Assembly: GCA_025403435.1 (NCBI GenBank)
Contig: CM046343.1
Span: 30,476,930-30,540,929 of the forward strand
Direction of reading: 5' to 3'
DNA from: Artocarpus heterophyllus
Lineage: Eukaryota; Streptophyta; Magnoliopsida; Rosales; Moraceae
DNA: 64,000 bases
Numbering within the stretch: position 1 is the stretch's first letter; the number at the start of each line of letters is the position of its first letter. Below are positions 12,980 through 24,439 of this stretch, piece after piece. Both the position numbers and the translations under genes were made by a program. The notes beneath the pieces were generated by a model. That model was not told where the DNA came from and searched no databases. It worked only from the letters and a program-made list of their open reading frames with translations.

Positions 12980-14335
12980 TGAAAATGAAAATGAAAATGA
13001 AAATGAAAAACATTTGGTTTAGTTAACAATAGTAATAATACATGAAATTAACTTTTTTTAAAAAATTACAACACGTGAGTCATGGATGTACAATACATAA
13101 AATTGTCTTTGTTATGATTGTACCATTGAATATTCTAACATTTATATGGCCGAAAAAACGTGAGATTAGTCACTTGTGAGTCACGAATGGAATCTTTTTG
13201 GTAACATTGAATTCCAATAAGATTACTTAATTGGAGAAATTCCATTGCAAGGGACAGCTTTAGCACTTCTCTTACGTTTGAACAAGATACATGAATCCAA
13301 TCAAAAAAAACACAGAGAAAACTCACAAGAAAGTCAAAAGTTTGTGAGTTACTTCTCTTATGCTTGAACAAGATACATGAATCAAAATACAAGGAGAGAG
13401 AGAGAGAGAAAGAAAGAAAAAATCAACAACAACAATTAGCAAGTCAGAATTTGTATCGTTTTTGGACGGTTTCAACAGTGGACATTGCACAAAACTATCA
13501 GCAATGCCACACATTTTTGACCCATTTTTATTTTTTGAGAATGATAGGCTTTGACATGACAGCCACTCGAAAGAGAAAAGGGTCCCACTTTAAGAAGTAA
13601 CTGCTGAGCCATAAGATAAACAAGAAGGATTTTACATGGGCAAATTGGATTACATGCCAATGGTAAAGATTCAATGGAATTTCCTCTTAAAAGTCTTTTT
13701 CCTTTTTTTTTTTTTTCAATAAGCTTGCTGAGCTTTTGTCCCTACTTGTTTTTCAACTTGGAAAAAAAAAAAAAGATTCCAAAGGCACTTTACTTTTCTT
13801 TATTTAAACATGCCTATCACAAAGCTGAAATTTTCAGACCCAGGCTCAACTTTCTCCTAACTTCAGAATAAGACCAATCACAAAAGATTTTTTCTTCTTC
13901 ACTATCTGCACAAGGAGAACAACATGATTTGCATTTTGCAAAGATAACATTAAGTATATATTATATTGAATAGAATTCCCAATAAAATTTCGGTCATGGT
14001 ATCTAAGAAATAGCATACATAAGGTGCAATAATTAGTACAAACAACCTAAACTACCTTAATTGCCTAAAACAGTACTTATCCATAGAAGACACTCTCTCT
14101 GTCATAAGTTACTGGTTTAAAAAAAATATCCCTACAATGTATAAATATAATAGGTCAATAACTAATCACACAATGGCAAAAATGAAAATCACATGCAACA
14201 ATTCGTTAGACATGTCCCTCTTCGGTTAACTAGTTGCATTCTGCTACCTACGGTCGCAAGAATTCACTGTGAAACCACATAAACTAAGTCAAGAAATGGG
14301 GCAACACATGGCTGCATATGGGATCATCTTGTTGA
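12200..14335. other. Intergenic between epimerase and bZIP genes; CT-rich leader, microsatellites
   Basis: The 100 nt just right of 12098 are CT-rich in transcript sense and look like the 5' leader of the epimerase gene. Further right I see only low-complexity DNA, including a pair of near-identical 24-bp blocks, TTGAACAAGATACATGAATC-like, at about 13271 and 13361, inside a roughly 90-bp imperfect tandem duplication. No coding potential was recognised. Confidence 0.6.
12944..13010. repeat. Microsatellites (ATA)n then (ATGAAA)n
   Basis: About ten ATA/AAT units are followed directly by five GAAAAT units. Confidence 0.9.
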
Positions 14336-14389
14336 TCATCTAGCAGCAACTGTGTCAGCCCTGGAGCTTGAATCTAACAACTGATGAAG

Positions 14390-17300
14390 CTATGTTTCTG
14401 AATTAGAACTTTCGTGGGCGTTGCGATCTGGTTGCACGTTCCCATTTAAAGTATCAGAGTTGTTGAGTACTTTCTCTGTATTGTTTGTTAGGGTCAAATC
14501 AGCTTCAACGTTACTTGAGACTGTCTCTCCTTTCTTTGCTAGCCCTCTAACTTCTAGCTTCTCCTGCAAATTCAATCACAATCAGATACAACTTTGCTCA
14601 ACTACAAAGAATGTGTGTGCCTACATAAATGCACAAATATCAAAAAAGCAAGAATCGGCAAATTAAGCATGTCCTCAATATATGCTCAACATTGGCAAAC
14701 AAGAGGTAATACCATCATTGCGGCATTTTCATGCCTCAGTTTTTCTGAATCGGCTTTCAGTTGTTCCAGTTCAGATTTAAGGGCTACATTCTCCATATTC
14801 AATAATTCCCATCTTCTTACCAACTCCTCATATTCGGCCTGCTTTCTCAACCTAGACTTCCTGGCAGATTCTCTGTTAGCCTGTTTCCTTCTCTCCCGTT
14901 TCAACTGCCTATCATCCTGTGAAAATGAACATCCAGAAATATGATGTAATGCAAGACCTAATATTTTGTGAGTGCCTTATAATCCAGCTCAGTCTAAGTT
15001 ACTTTGCACTTAATCCATTTTTAGCCCCCAACATTCAAAATGTCCCACAACTAGACCTATTCTATTAAATTGTCCCATTACAGTCCTTACTGAAATTGGC
15101 CGCTAAAAACTAAGAAGTGAAAGGAAAACAAAATATCACATGAAGACCATGTCTTGTTTGAGGAAGAGCGCTACAAGCATTTCATATAAGTCAAATATTC
15201 ACATTAAATGTATAAAAAAATACACATTAAATTGTTACATTAAAGTCATGTCTTCCATCCCATTTTGTAACAGATTCTCAACGGAAGGACTTTAATGAGG
15301 GACTAGTTATGAGATGTTCTGAAGTTCTTGGACCAAAATGGGATTCGCCCCTAAGTTAGGGGACCAAAAATGAGATTAGCCCTTATTTTAAATGACACTG
15401 ACTGACTGGTTTGAGTTATAGCTATGGGGCTATGGCTGTTGAGGTGTTGAGATCCCGGGTTCGAGTCGTCGGAACCATTGCCGGGCAGGGCCCGTAAGAG
15501 AGAGTGAGAAGGCTTTGCACATCGCCGCATCGCTGGCGTTCTGCAGTAGCATGTGTCCCCGAAAGAGTTCGACATGCTCATCAGCATCAGTGGTCCCATC
15601 ATAAGACTTGATCTGCGGGACCTTGAACTTTGGCGGCATGGGCGCCCGCATTATGTTATCCGGAAAAGGTGGGTCCTGAGCTCCTGTCTCATCTAGACCG
15701 AATCTACAATTCCGGATCTCGTCAATTTGTCGCTGCAGTGCCCGAAACTGGCGGCTATTGGTGTCTTCAGGCAGTTCGACCCGATAGGGTACTCCGCCCT
15801 CAACACGGCCTCCAACTCCAGCGTGGCGGTTTCTGTTTATTCCTTGAGACCCGAGCCGGTCAAATACCGAGGCTCGGGAACCTTGTGGTGAAGGGGCACG
15901 GGCCGCTTGGAGTCCCATACGGCGTTCCTGAACTAGTCTATTGTCAGCCGGGATTCCTCTGGTGGATCCCGCAGACTGCTCGGATTGGCCTTCTTGTGGG
16001 TCGGCTGCACTTCGCTCAACCCGACCTCCGGCCTGGTCATCCTGGGCCGGGGGCGGTAGAGCTGGTGCAGCTTGTCGTTGAGCTTGCTGTGCGAGCTGCT
16101 GAGTCAGGATCCGGACAGCGTCTGTAAGTTCTCGGATCGGATCTTGGGTGGCTGGGGCATCCACCGGCTCTGCCCTGGCTGTACTTCCTTGCCCCCCGGA
16201 CCAGGATCTTGAGGTCCGAGGACGGCCCCTGGGCCGGCCTATGGCTGGTTGCCTATTTCTCGCCTCGCCCGACCCCTCCGGTCGGGCTGTCTCATCTCTG
16301 ACGTTACCTCAAGTTGTTATCTCAGGAGTCGGAGGTGATGTAGCTGAAGTCGGGATGAAGGCGTAGGGGCCCTCCTTCTAGCGCCAAAATGTTGATGCTT
16401 ACCGTTGTCCGGCGTCGGATCAACACCCACGTGCGGCTGCGCACGTCCTGACCTCTTCTTAGGCTTGCCCCTGACCGAGAGTGTGTACCTGCGAGAGGGA
16501 TGGTTCGGAGAATAGTGGGGTTAGTCAATAGACAAGGGCTCTCCGATGCTCAAGGCAGGTATTGCTCGGCAGAGGTCGGCAGCTAGTTAGGTGTGAAGAA
16601 ATCTCTCTCACTCTTACGGGCCCTGCCCGGCAGTGGTTCCGACGACTTGAACCCGGGATCTCAACACCTCAACATAAAACGCGTGTTCTAGAGAGAGACT
16701 CAAGCTCATCGCCCAGGTTATTCCAGCCGAGTTACATCCCAGCTGAGTTCCCAGGGACGTCAGGAGCCTCCACGCAGATTTGCCTCCCGCGGGGGAAGCG
16801 TGTCCCCCAGGGGTTTGAACCTGTGACCTCTTGTATAAGAGGCCTTAAGGTAACCCCCAGGTACCAATCCCTCCAATGTTGATGCTTACCGTTGTCCGGC
16901 ATCGGATCAACAATGGCGTTGATGAAAGACAAGAAAAAAAGTATCAAGGCCCAAATCTACACGTGATGATCTTATTTTGAGAGAAAAAGAGGCACAATCT
17001 TTTTAAGCAAAAAGTAGTAGGGAAAGGGCTATAGTTTTATGATTTACGTACCAGAGCCGAGGCGTCAGAAGGAAATCCTACCCCAGAAGAAGCAACAAAA
17101 GGGGCATTTCCTGCTTTCTCACACTGGGATCCCACATATCCAATTAAATTTACAGGAGGCATGGAATTCTCAGAGACATCAATAGAAGTCTCATTTGCTT
17201 TCCCTTCAATTGAAGAATTGACCTGACTATGGACTTTCACATCAAAATCTGCCGCACAGATAATTGATCAAAGAAATCAGTTGGCATGAAATAATTGACA

Positions 17301-18069
17301 TATGGCTCATCATTTAGGACCAGAAGCGTGACAAACATAACGCATGACCCAACTTTCAAGTCAACCAAAAGCACAAAATCTATTTTTCTCCCCGAAAGTG
17401 GGTAAAGAGGGATGGATGGTAAAGTGGGTGGGAATGGGAAGGAAAGCAGGACACAAGAAAATGCCTCTGAAAATAAACTTAGATCTCTTACGCAAAAAGT
17501 GTACCAAACTAGAAAGTTACATAAATAAGACATAAGCTAGTGAAAAGGAATTTACAACGTACCGCTGTTTTGCTTGCTCTCAGCCCCATTATTTATCTGA
17601 GATTTGTCTGCCTATAAGATGAAATCCACAAATACTTTAATTCACATGATGTATTATCATTAGAAAGCACATACATAAAGCAAAGGCAAAAAAAGAATTA
17701 ACCCATTGATAAGAATATGAAACATAACCAGTAGGTTTCTTACACCACTATTTCCATTGCTTCCATCCATCAGACCATCATTATCATTTTCCGATCTGCA
17801 TACATTATAATGTCAGCAATTAATCGGATTTCAGTAAGTTGAAACATAAAATTTACTAGCTGTAAGCTTCTAGTGAATATGCATTATCTCAATATAAAAC
17901 TATATACAATCTTCAAAACTCCCCAAGTTTGAGACTTTAGCCTAAATTTTCAGAGTAAAGAAGATCTCTAAGTAGGCAAACCACATACACACCTTTGGGG
18001 ATTATCACATCCAACTGGAGTGGGAAGCCCATCTGACCCTTTTAGCTTCTTTGTTAATCCTTGTTCCAT
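14390..18069 (-). CDS. G-box-binding-factor-like bZIP protein, truncated at both ends relative to the family
   Basis: Six coding exons, all in phase: 18069-17993, 17795-17744, 17611-17563, 17248-17052, 14916-14713, 14563-14390, giving 250 residues. A non-coding first exon probably ends at 18628 and is spliced to 18143. The bZIP is encoded mainly by the fifth exon: basic region KRERRKQANRESARKSRLRK with the N-x7-R signature, then leucines at heptad spacing (EEL, ELL, VAL, EQL, EKL). Plant GBFs bind CACGTG G-boxes as dimers in the nucleus. The start ATG is preceded immediately by an in-frame TAA and the protein opens with QGLTKKLKGSDGL, which matches an internal GBF block. The N-terminal proline-rich (MFMR) region is therefore absent. 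The reading frame stops at a TAG (14392-14390) just before a conserved GBF C-terminal block (see findings). The intron 17051-14917 is loaded with repeats. The family call is firm; whether the protein activates, represses or is a fading paralogue is open. Confidence 0.87.
15010..15395. mobile_element. Probable MITE with terminal inverted repeats, in a bZIP intron
   Basis: The left end (about 15020-15060: TTAGCCCCCAACATTCAAAA, then GTCCCACAACTAG) and the reverse complement of the right end (about 15385-15300: TTTGGTCCAAGAACTT, then CATAACTAGTCC) match imperfectly. This gives a 350-380 bp foldback unit with no ORF. Related 'TTAGTCTCCAAACTAG' sequence sits in a galactosyltransferase intron near 25695-25830. 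Exact ends are uncertain. Confidence 0.5.
15430..16164 (-). pseudogene. Truncated Gypsy gag
   Basis: An open frame of 244 codons. The N-terminal half is low complexity (QLAQQAQRQAAPALPPP). The C-terminal half carries the Retrotrans_gag signature: MPPKFKVPQIKSYDGTTD, ELFRGHMLLQNASDAAMCKA, then LTGPARQWFRRL. After that motif the family sequence breaks off, and the last ten or so codons are unrelated, so this is about the first half of a normal gag. Confidence 0.85.
16390..16912 (-). repeat. LTR-like block bounded by two 36-bp direct repeats
   Basis: The 36-bp unit at 16390-16425 recurs at 16877-16912 with one mismatch. Each copy is itself bounded by TGTTGAT and ATCAACA, as LTR termini usually are. 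The 523-bp block could be a real LTR, or an LTR end duplicated around captured DNA. It contains a segment of gag in inverted orientation (16608-16675), unusual for an LTR. Confidence 0.6.
16795..16875 (-). other. tRNA-like / SINE-like segment
   Basis: Read on the minus strand this has a G-rich 5' start (GGAGGGATTGGTACC), a short stem-loop (CCTCT, TATACA, AGAGG) resembling an anticodon arm, and AGGTTCAAACCCCT, close to a pol III B box and T arm. It does not fold into a proper tRNA that I can verify, so I call it tRNA-like only. It lies inside the LTR-like block. Confidence 0.35.
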
Positions 18070-18929
18070 TTACTCCAATGATTTTAACTCTCTTTAGTGC
18101 TTGAAGGAATGGCTGTAGGAAACATAATCCTCTTCAATTAAAGCTGCACAAAGTATACGCTTTTTCAATGAGAAATTGCATAGCATTAAAAAAAGGGCTT
18201 AAAAGAACAAAAATTTGAAACCAATATCTTTCAATTTACTTACATGACAATAGCCCGTAAATATGATATTTAACATGGATCAAAACTATTCATGGTATAT
18301 CAGGTCAAAAGTTTTGTTCATGCAATTAAAATTAATCACAAGTTTACCGAAACTTCCATTCCATTGAACTGTAATGGAAGGAAAAGAGGAATTCAAGTCA
18401 AAATTTTGTCTTTAATAAACATTTAAATTCAAATGTACTTCAAATGTAGGATTCGCAAAATTAATGTAAATTATTGTCCCAGACTGTCAGAGAAGTGAAA
18501 CTGAATCTCCACGAATCTATTCTGAATATTCATAAAAGTAGCCAAATTTCTGATCCGCAATAAAAAAGAAAATAAAGGAGAAAACTTTAAATTCCATGAC
18601 GAAAAAAGCTCCTCAAATTCAACAGACCTGAAAGTTTAGAATCTCCGACGGGCCAATTTGGGAGAGCTCGGAAACCCTAACCCAGACTCGAATTTTGCAG
18701 TGTTCGCTTCCTCTTTCTCGGAAATTGGAGGGAAAATTTTTTTGATTTGGTAGTGATGGTGACGGAGGGAAAGGAGAAGAGAGAATCGGTGGCGCACGCG
18801 CCGGCGCGTGTGGTGTGATCTGAGCGTGTTTTCTCAAGACAGTGGGTTGTCGTGTCGAAAGCGCAGGTAAAGGTCGTGGTGAACTGTGATAACCTGATTG
18901 GCCCAGATTGCCGTTTCCGGAATATTGCT

Positions 18930-18950
18930 GAACGTTCTCCACGTGTCGCA
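18930..18950 (-). promoter_or_regulatory. G-box/ABRE upstream of the bZIP gene
   Basis: CACGTG at 18940-18945 (palindromic), extended to ACGTGTC at 18941-18947, lies roughly 150-300 bp upstream of the presumed untranslated first exon. G-boxes are the binding sites of this bZIP family, so autoregulation is possible; binding is not shown here. Confidence 0.5.
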
Positions 18951-21454
18951 ATGTCGTGAAGAATGGGACTATTAAAATAGGCTTGTTATCAGCCGAACTT
19001 TCCTCGTCACGCGGCTTTTGCCTGCGGGAGCCGATGAGCAAACAAACCGGAGAGAATAACATCTCATGTGGCGCTTTTAAACAACAGATTTTATTTCTTT
19101 CCTTTCGTGCCAGGTTAACACTTATATTATAATAAGATGTTTAATAAAATTAATTTTAAACAGAGTTTTTTTATTATTACGGTATAAATTTTTATATATT
19201 ATGATAATAAAAAAATAAATTACAGTATAAAATTTTTAAATATTATAATTTTTAATCTAATTTTTTTTTTTAACTACACTTCTCAAACATCTTATATATA
19301 TTTTGTGCATATTTACTAGACCAAAAAAGTTATACACACTTAAACATATATGATATTTTGATGTAAGAGCGTACTTTAACTTAGGAGTCGGCTTATATAG
19401 CTTGGGCTTCAAAGAAGTGTTTGAGCCTGTTCGTTGTACGTGCCCATAGATTTGTAAGGGGTTCCTCAAAATAATGGCGCAAGCAAGTAGAGCTTCAAGT
19501 AGATTCTCCAATTTCGTTTTGGGTGGTGTTGAAAAGATTTGATTGTGCATCTTCATTAGTTGCAACTTTTGGAAGGGATGGTTGCTTCACTCTAATATCA
19601 CATTTGTAAAAAAAGTAAGTTTTAAATGATTATATATTTATGGTGCCTGCCCAAGCCTGCCCAATGTGGAAAGCAAAGTGGAGCCCATGGTGGATGGGGG
19701 AACTCTGGTTGCATAGACGGATTGGAGTCTGTTATTTTTATTCTTTGGTGGTCCTCATGATTATTTTAATATGGCCGAAAGAGTTAGGGACATAAAGTGC
19801 ACCAACTGATTCTTATTTTTAGTAGAAAAAAAGATTAGATATTTAAGAAAATTCTTCATTTTAGATCATTTTAAAATACTTCTCTCATAAAAAGAAGAAA
19901 ATAATAGAACTTTTTGTTGAAACCTACTAAATATCATAAAGAAATTGTAAATCTATGGTACCTATAGTTTTTTAACGTTGGTCTCCTATTTCTCATCTAG
20001 ATATTTGCTTGTGCCGTTGGATATAAAGTCAATGGTTTAGATCAAATAATGGGCAAGCTAAAAAAAATGTAACCCGTTTGAATGACGTGGTGTTTAACTT
20101 GTGTGTTTCATAACTAGATTATTAGAGCATTTAAAAAGTCAGTTCAAATCAATAATTTAAACTTAAAATATTGTAATAATTTAAATTCTATAAGAGAAAC
20201 CATTATAACGAACTTAGTTTAAACTAAAACTTTATAATTTAAACAAAATTCTCAACCGACAATATATCTTCTTAGAAATCACGCATATGATGTGGTACAT
20301 TGTATTGCAACTATCATAACCCAAATTCTTTTTTTTTTTTCTTAGTTCAATATTCATCACCTTTGAATACAAGAAGACTAATTAAAAACTCAATAGGTCA
20401 TAAACAAGCAGTAAACATTCTAAAATTTATTTTACTCTTCTTTGCTATATGAAAGTGTATTTAGTCCTAGCCAATTACACCATGTGTGTTTCATTGTTAC
20501 ATTTTATCTTCTTATAGGTTACATATATGATGTACATTATTACTTTGTATTGCAACTATCAAAACTCAAATTTCTTCTTCTTTTTTTATTCAATTTTCAT
20601 CATTTTTAAATAAGAATGACTAATTAAAAAATCCAAGGGTCGGTTTCCTTAGTTTAATTTTTTTAGTTTAAAATTTAAAATTTGGAAGAGTCGTCAATTT
20701 AGTATGGCCGTTACTAATTTAGTATGCTTGGGTTTCCCACTTTTATATTAGTTATCATCTCATTTATAGACAGCGTCACATAATATTTTAAATAACCTGT
20801 TTCATTATAGCGCCGATCATAATTTGTTGCATGCAACGAGACGATTCACAGATGGTTTGAGGGGTTTAGGCATGCCAATTAGCATTGCTGCAATAATGTA
20901 TTTAGAAGATAATTTGGATCTAAATTTGTGGTGCTTCTGTATTTTTGTTCAGAATGTAATGTATTACTGATCAACACTTGGAAACACTCCCAAATCAGCT
21001 TCTTGATGCATAAACGTAAAATTTCTTAATCAGGCTAAGGATGGAAATTCTCATGAAATAATAATAGTAATTATTATTATAATTATAATTATAATAAAAA
21101 ATACTCGAATTCCTTTTAATTGCCATCCTCTTAAAAACTCCATTTTGTTGGATCCAACAAAGTAATTGCAATGTGCAATTAAAAGCTAGAAGTATACACG
21201 AGGCATGAGCAATGAAGACAAGAAAATCGCTATGACGATCTAAATAATAATAATAAGGAAACAGAATACAGAAATAAAAATGCATATTCAAATTAACATT
21301 TCAATGAAGATGAGCATACGTGATTGCGTATCATTATGAAAAAAGGTCCCAAGTAAAGAAAGTACAGAAGGGACATTAGGATAAATTGCAGTTAACCTAT
21401 TGCCTTTTATAAAAGCAATTGGAGGCATTGCCTAGTTTACTTTCTTTTTTAAGG

Positions 21455-21499
<45 letters not shown>

Positions 21500-22181
21500 A
21501 TACTTTTGAGTCCATTGCAATGTAAACCGTTTTTACATTTAGTTAAATTTTTGTGAGGAATTTTACATGTAAAATGTTACGTGGAATTTCGGAAGGACTA
21601 AGTGATGAAGTCAAAGGACGGTTGATATTGGAAAGGACTACCAAATAAATAAATAAATAAAATCAAAAATCAAAAATCAAAATCGCTAGAATTAAAGGGG
21701 TAAAGTTCACCGTGTATGTTTAACATTCCTAGTTTAAACCAAAATTTTTAATTATTATAGCATAAAACTCTCATATGTTACAAAGCCAAACGAAAGTATA
21801 CCAACGTGTAAAGCTTTTATATGTTATAATATTTTAAAACAATCTCTTCTAACTAATGTGCCAAACACCTGACCCTTTTATATTAGTGACTATAATGCAT
21901 TGTACGGACTACATAGATAAGTCCCCCAACACAAGTTTCTCTAAGAATAAACGTGGAGGAGCTTCTGAAAGAACTTTGACTAGCAATTTGTGATATGCCA
22001 CATCTATGTTGACAAAACCTCCTTTTGGATGAACAAAATTACTCCTTTTGAGGCTGCTCAAAAGGAACTTCCAGCACAAACATTCGCAAGGAATCCATCC
22101 CGTTGAGCATAGATCGATGGGCATTCATTGTCTTTCTTCATAAACCAGGGGCGCTTGACAAATCTTGGTAGGAATGAAAGC
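18950..22181. other. Intergenic, AT-rich; microsatellites and short dispersed repeats
   Basis: I found no gene. Visible are a (TA)n run at about 21461-21496, an ATT/AAT-rich microsatellite near 21058-21100, and two copies of the short dispersed AT-rich repeat family noted in the findings (about 20150-20240 and 21730-21830). The DNA at 21909-22180 has a 71-codon minus-strand frame directly downstream of the galactosyltransferase stop; I do not recognise it and take it as 3' UTR or decayed repeat. Confidence 0.55.
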
Positions 22182-24404
22182 TCATGCGTTGGCACATATT
22201 GCTCCTGACCCAAAAATAAAATGAAGGAAAAAGAGAAAATGATACACGTGTGAAAAGAGTTGGACAATAATGTAGATAAACTATATAACTCAGCAGGATC
22301 AATGGTTTATTGTTAAGTCTACAATACACTTCCTTTGGCCATTGAATCAGATCATTGGTAATAGTTTTATTTCTTGTTTTCATATAAATATTTTTTGCCA
22401 TTCGGAAGTGCCGATTTTTTTTCATTTTCATTTTCATTTTCATTTTCCTTATCATCTTTGTCTACTACAAATTAATAAATATCAAAAGCAGATTACTTCT
22501 GTTTTTTGTATCTTTGCTAAGATCATCATATCCCAAAAATGGGGAAACCCACTGGAAGTCCTGTTTCATTATCTTAGCATGAAACAGAGCTTTGAAATGC
22601 AGAGCAAGAATGAAAGAGAAAAAAACCTAATGGCTTCACCCCTTCCATTTTTTTGGTTCTTTTTTTTGTTGGCCTGATTTTCATTACCTTTTTTTGAGGG
22701 AATATCATAGCAACCATTGAAAAAATATAGAACAACTAACCAGCGGACTGAGACGAGCAGCAAAACTTCCATTCAACGATGTGTTTGACATCAAGGCCAA
22801 TAAACCATGATCCAGCACTGACATCATCATGTGCATATGTGCGAAGAATAAACCTTAAGAAACGCCAGAAAAATGTTAGGCCAGAGCTACCATGTGTGGC
22901 TGCATTTTGCATGGTGTAATTAACAAGAGGGGTAACTTTGGAGAGAACTACCTGTTTACTGAAACATGCTGAGCCAAGGCTCTAGAAATAGCATATATAT
23001 CACCGGAGGCATGTCTAAAATATCTGCATTAAATTAAAAAGGAGAAAAAAAATCTAATTCTGAGACCAAGGTTGTTTACAAAAGAACATACATCAAATAT
23101 TTGAGAGGAAAAAACACAGTATCATACAGAAAGCATCAAGACCAAAACGTTGAAAGGTTATCCTATATACTTAAAATATGCAATTTAAGCGTAATGACAA
23201 CTCTTTTTTGCAAAAATACAGTAACAATAAGTAAGATGTTGTTTACGCACGATTTTGCATCACCAAACTTCCACCAATCTGGCTCATACCATCTCTTGGT
23301 CCTGTGTCATTAGAACAGTGCAGAAACACGCATTACACTATAATTTAGCATTGAAGAAGTTTCACAACCTTAAAATGTCACCAAATGAATCACATCAGCT
23401 AAACTCACGGCTCAGAGAAAACTTCGCCTGATTTCATACATCCAACATAGATTCGAGACTTCCCCAAGTAACTAGTAAGCATCGCTCCCAAGGAGTCTGG
23501 ACAACAGAGGAAAAGCAATAGTCAGCCTCAAATTCCATTCTACTCCCTTTAGCCCACTAAAGTCTGTAATGATATAAACAAAAACAGCCAACAATTTAAG
23601 ATGAAGCAATATAAGTCAGCTTCTCTTGCTTTGTGGTAATCTTGCTTCCGGTTATTTTACATGAAGCAATATAAGATGTTTTTAACCATAGAAGAAATCT
23701 TAAGAGCTTTCAACATATGTTGTGCGGTAAAACAGAGGAAAAAATGCTTTACCCTATATCATATTTTCTTTTGTTCATAGCATGATAAACAGGTTTGTAT
23801 CAATCCAGACATATTAAAACCTAAAGAGCCTTAGAAATGTGGGCTATGTGGGTTGATATTTCAAGAGTTCTCCAACATGATTTGCTCAGCTCATTTCACA
23901 AATTGGAAAACGCAATATTGGATAGAACTGAGAAGGGTATGTAAAAGAAGTTCCTGAGGTTTATATACAAACAGTTGTTCTTCTATAGTTTTCTACTAGA
24001 CAAAAATAAGGTTGTGATGATATAGAGAAAGCGCCAAATAGGCCCACCATACTTTGGTCTTAAAAGTGCCAAAATAGACCCACCATCCTTTGGTCTTAAA
24101 AGGTTGTCCATAAGGACTACCTACCAATATTTACAAAAACATCATCGTTGACCTTAACAAAAAACTCAGCTTCCCAATTCTCTACAGCATGAGCAAGGAA
24201 TGACATTATCTTTTTTGAACGCTTCTCTGGTGATTCCTCTTTGTCATCCTGTAGGCAAGGAAAAGTAGAAAAAGAATCACGTACTGGCATACCAATGCAT
24301 ATTTTTCTTTACACTGCAACCTTTAACCAGTATGGTTGATTGCCAAATGCCAATTGTAGATTTTAGAGATATGTTGCAATTTTAGTATTAAAAATGGTGT
24401 CTTG

Positions 24405-24439
<35 letters not shown>

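Larger units (their letters stand above)
15430..16912 (-). mobile_element. Truncated, rearranged Gypsy-type LTR retrotransposon piece (LTR-like end, PBS-like site, gag)
   Basis: A markedly GC-rich island lies in an AT-rich intron. Read on the minus strand it has an LTR-like block (16912-16390), then directly TTTTGGCGCTAGAAGGAGGG (from 16389), which sits where a Gypsy primer binding site belongs, then a gag ORF (16164 to 15430) that ends abruptly. No protease, RT, integrase or second LTR is present, and no target duplication was found. The LTR-like block has been rearranged (separate entries). The order LTR-PBS-gag is seen; the superfamily call rests on the gag. Confidence 0.75.

Noticed and set aside
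12944..13010. Short-period repeats considered as a CRISPR array
   Set aside because: They are contiguous microsatellite units without spacers, in plant nuclear DNA.
16795..16875. A functional tRNA gene
   Set aside because: The anticodon and T-arm-like pieces do not combine into a verifiable cloverleaf, and the segment lies in a rearranged retroelement.
16608..16882. 106-codon plus-strand frame in the GC-rich island, considered as a gene
   Set aside because: Its recognisable part is the inverted gag segment; the rest reads through the LTR-like block antisense.
18619..19062. 147-codon minus-strand frame upstream of the bZIP gene
   Set aside because: It overlaps the presumed non-coding first exon and promoter, including the G-box; no recognisable domain.
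21909..22124. 71-codon minus-strand frame after the galactosyltransferase stop
   Set aside because: No family recognised. It lies where the 3' UTR should be; could be a decayed repeat.
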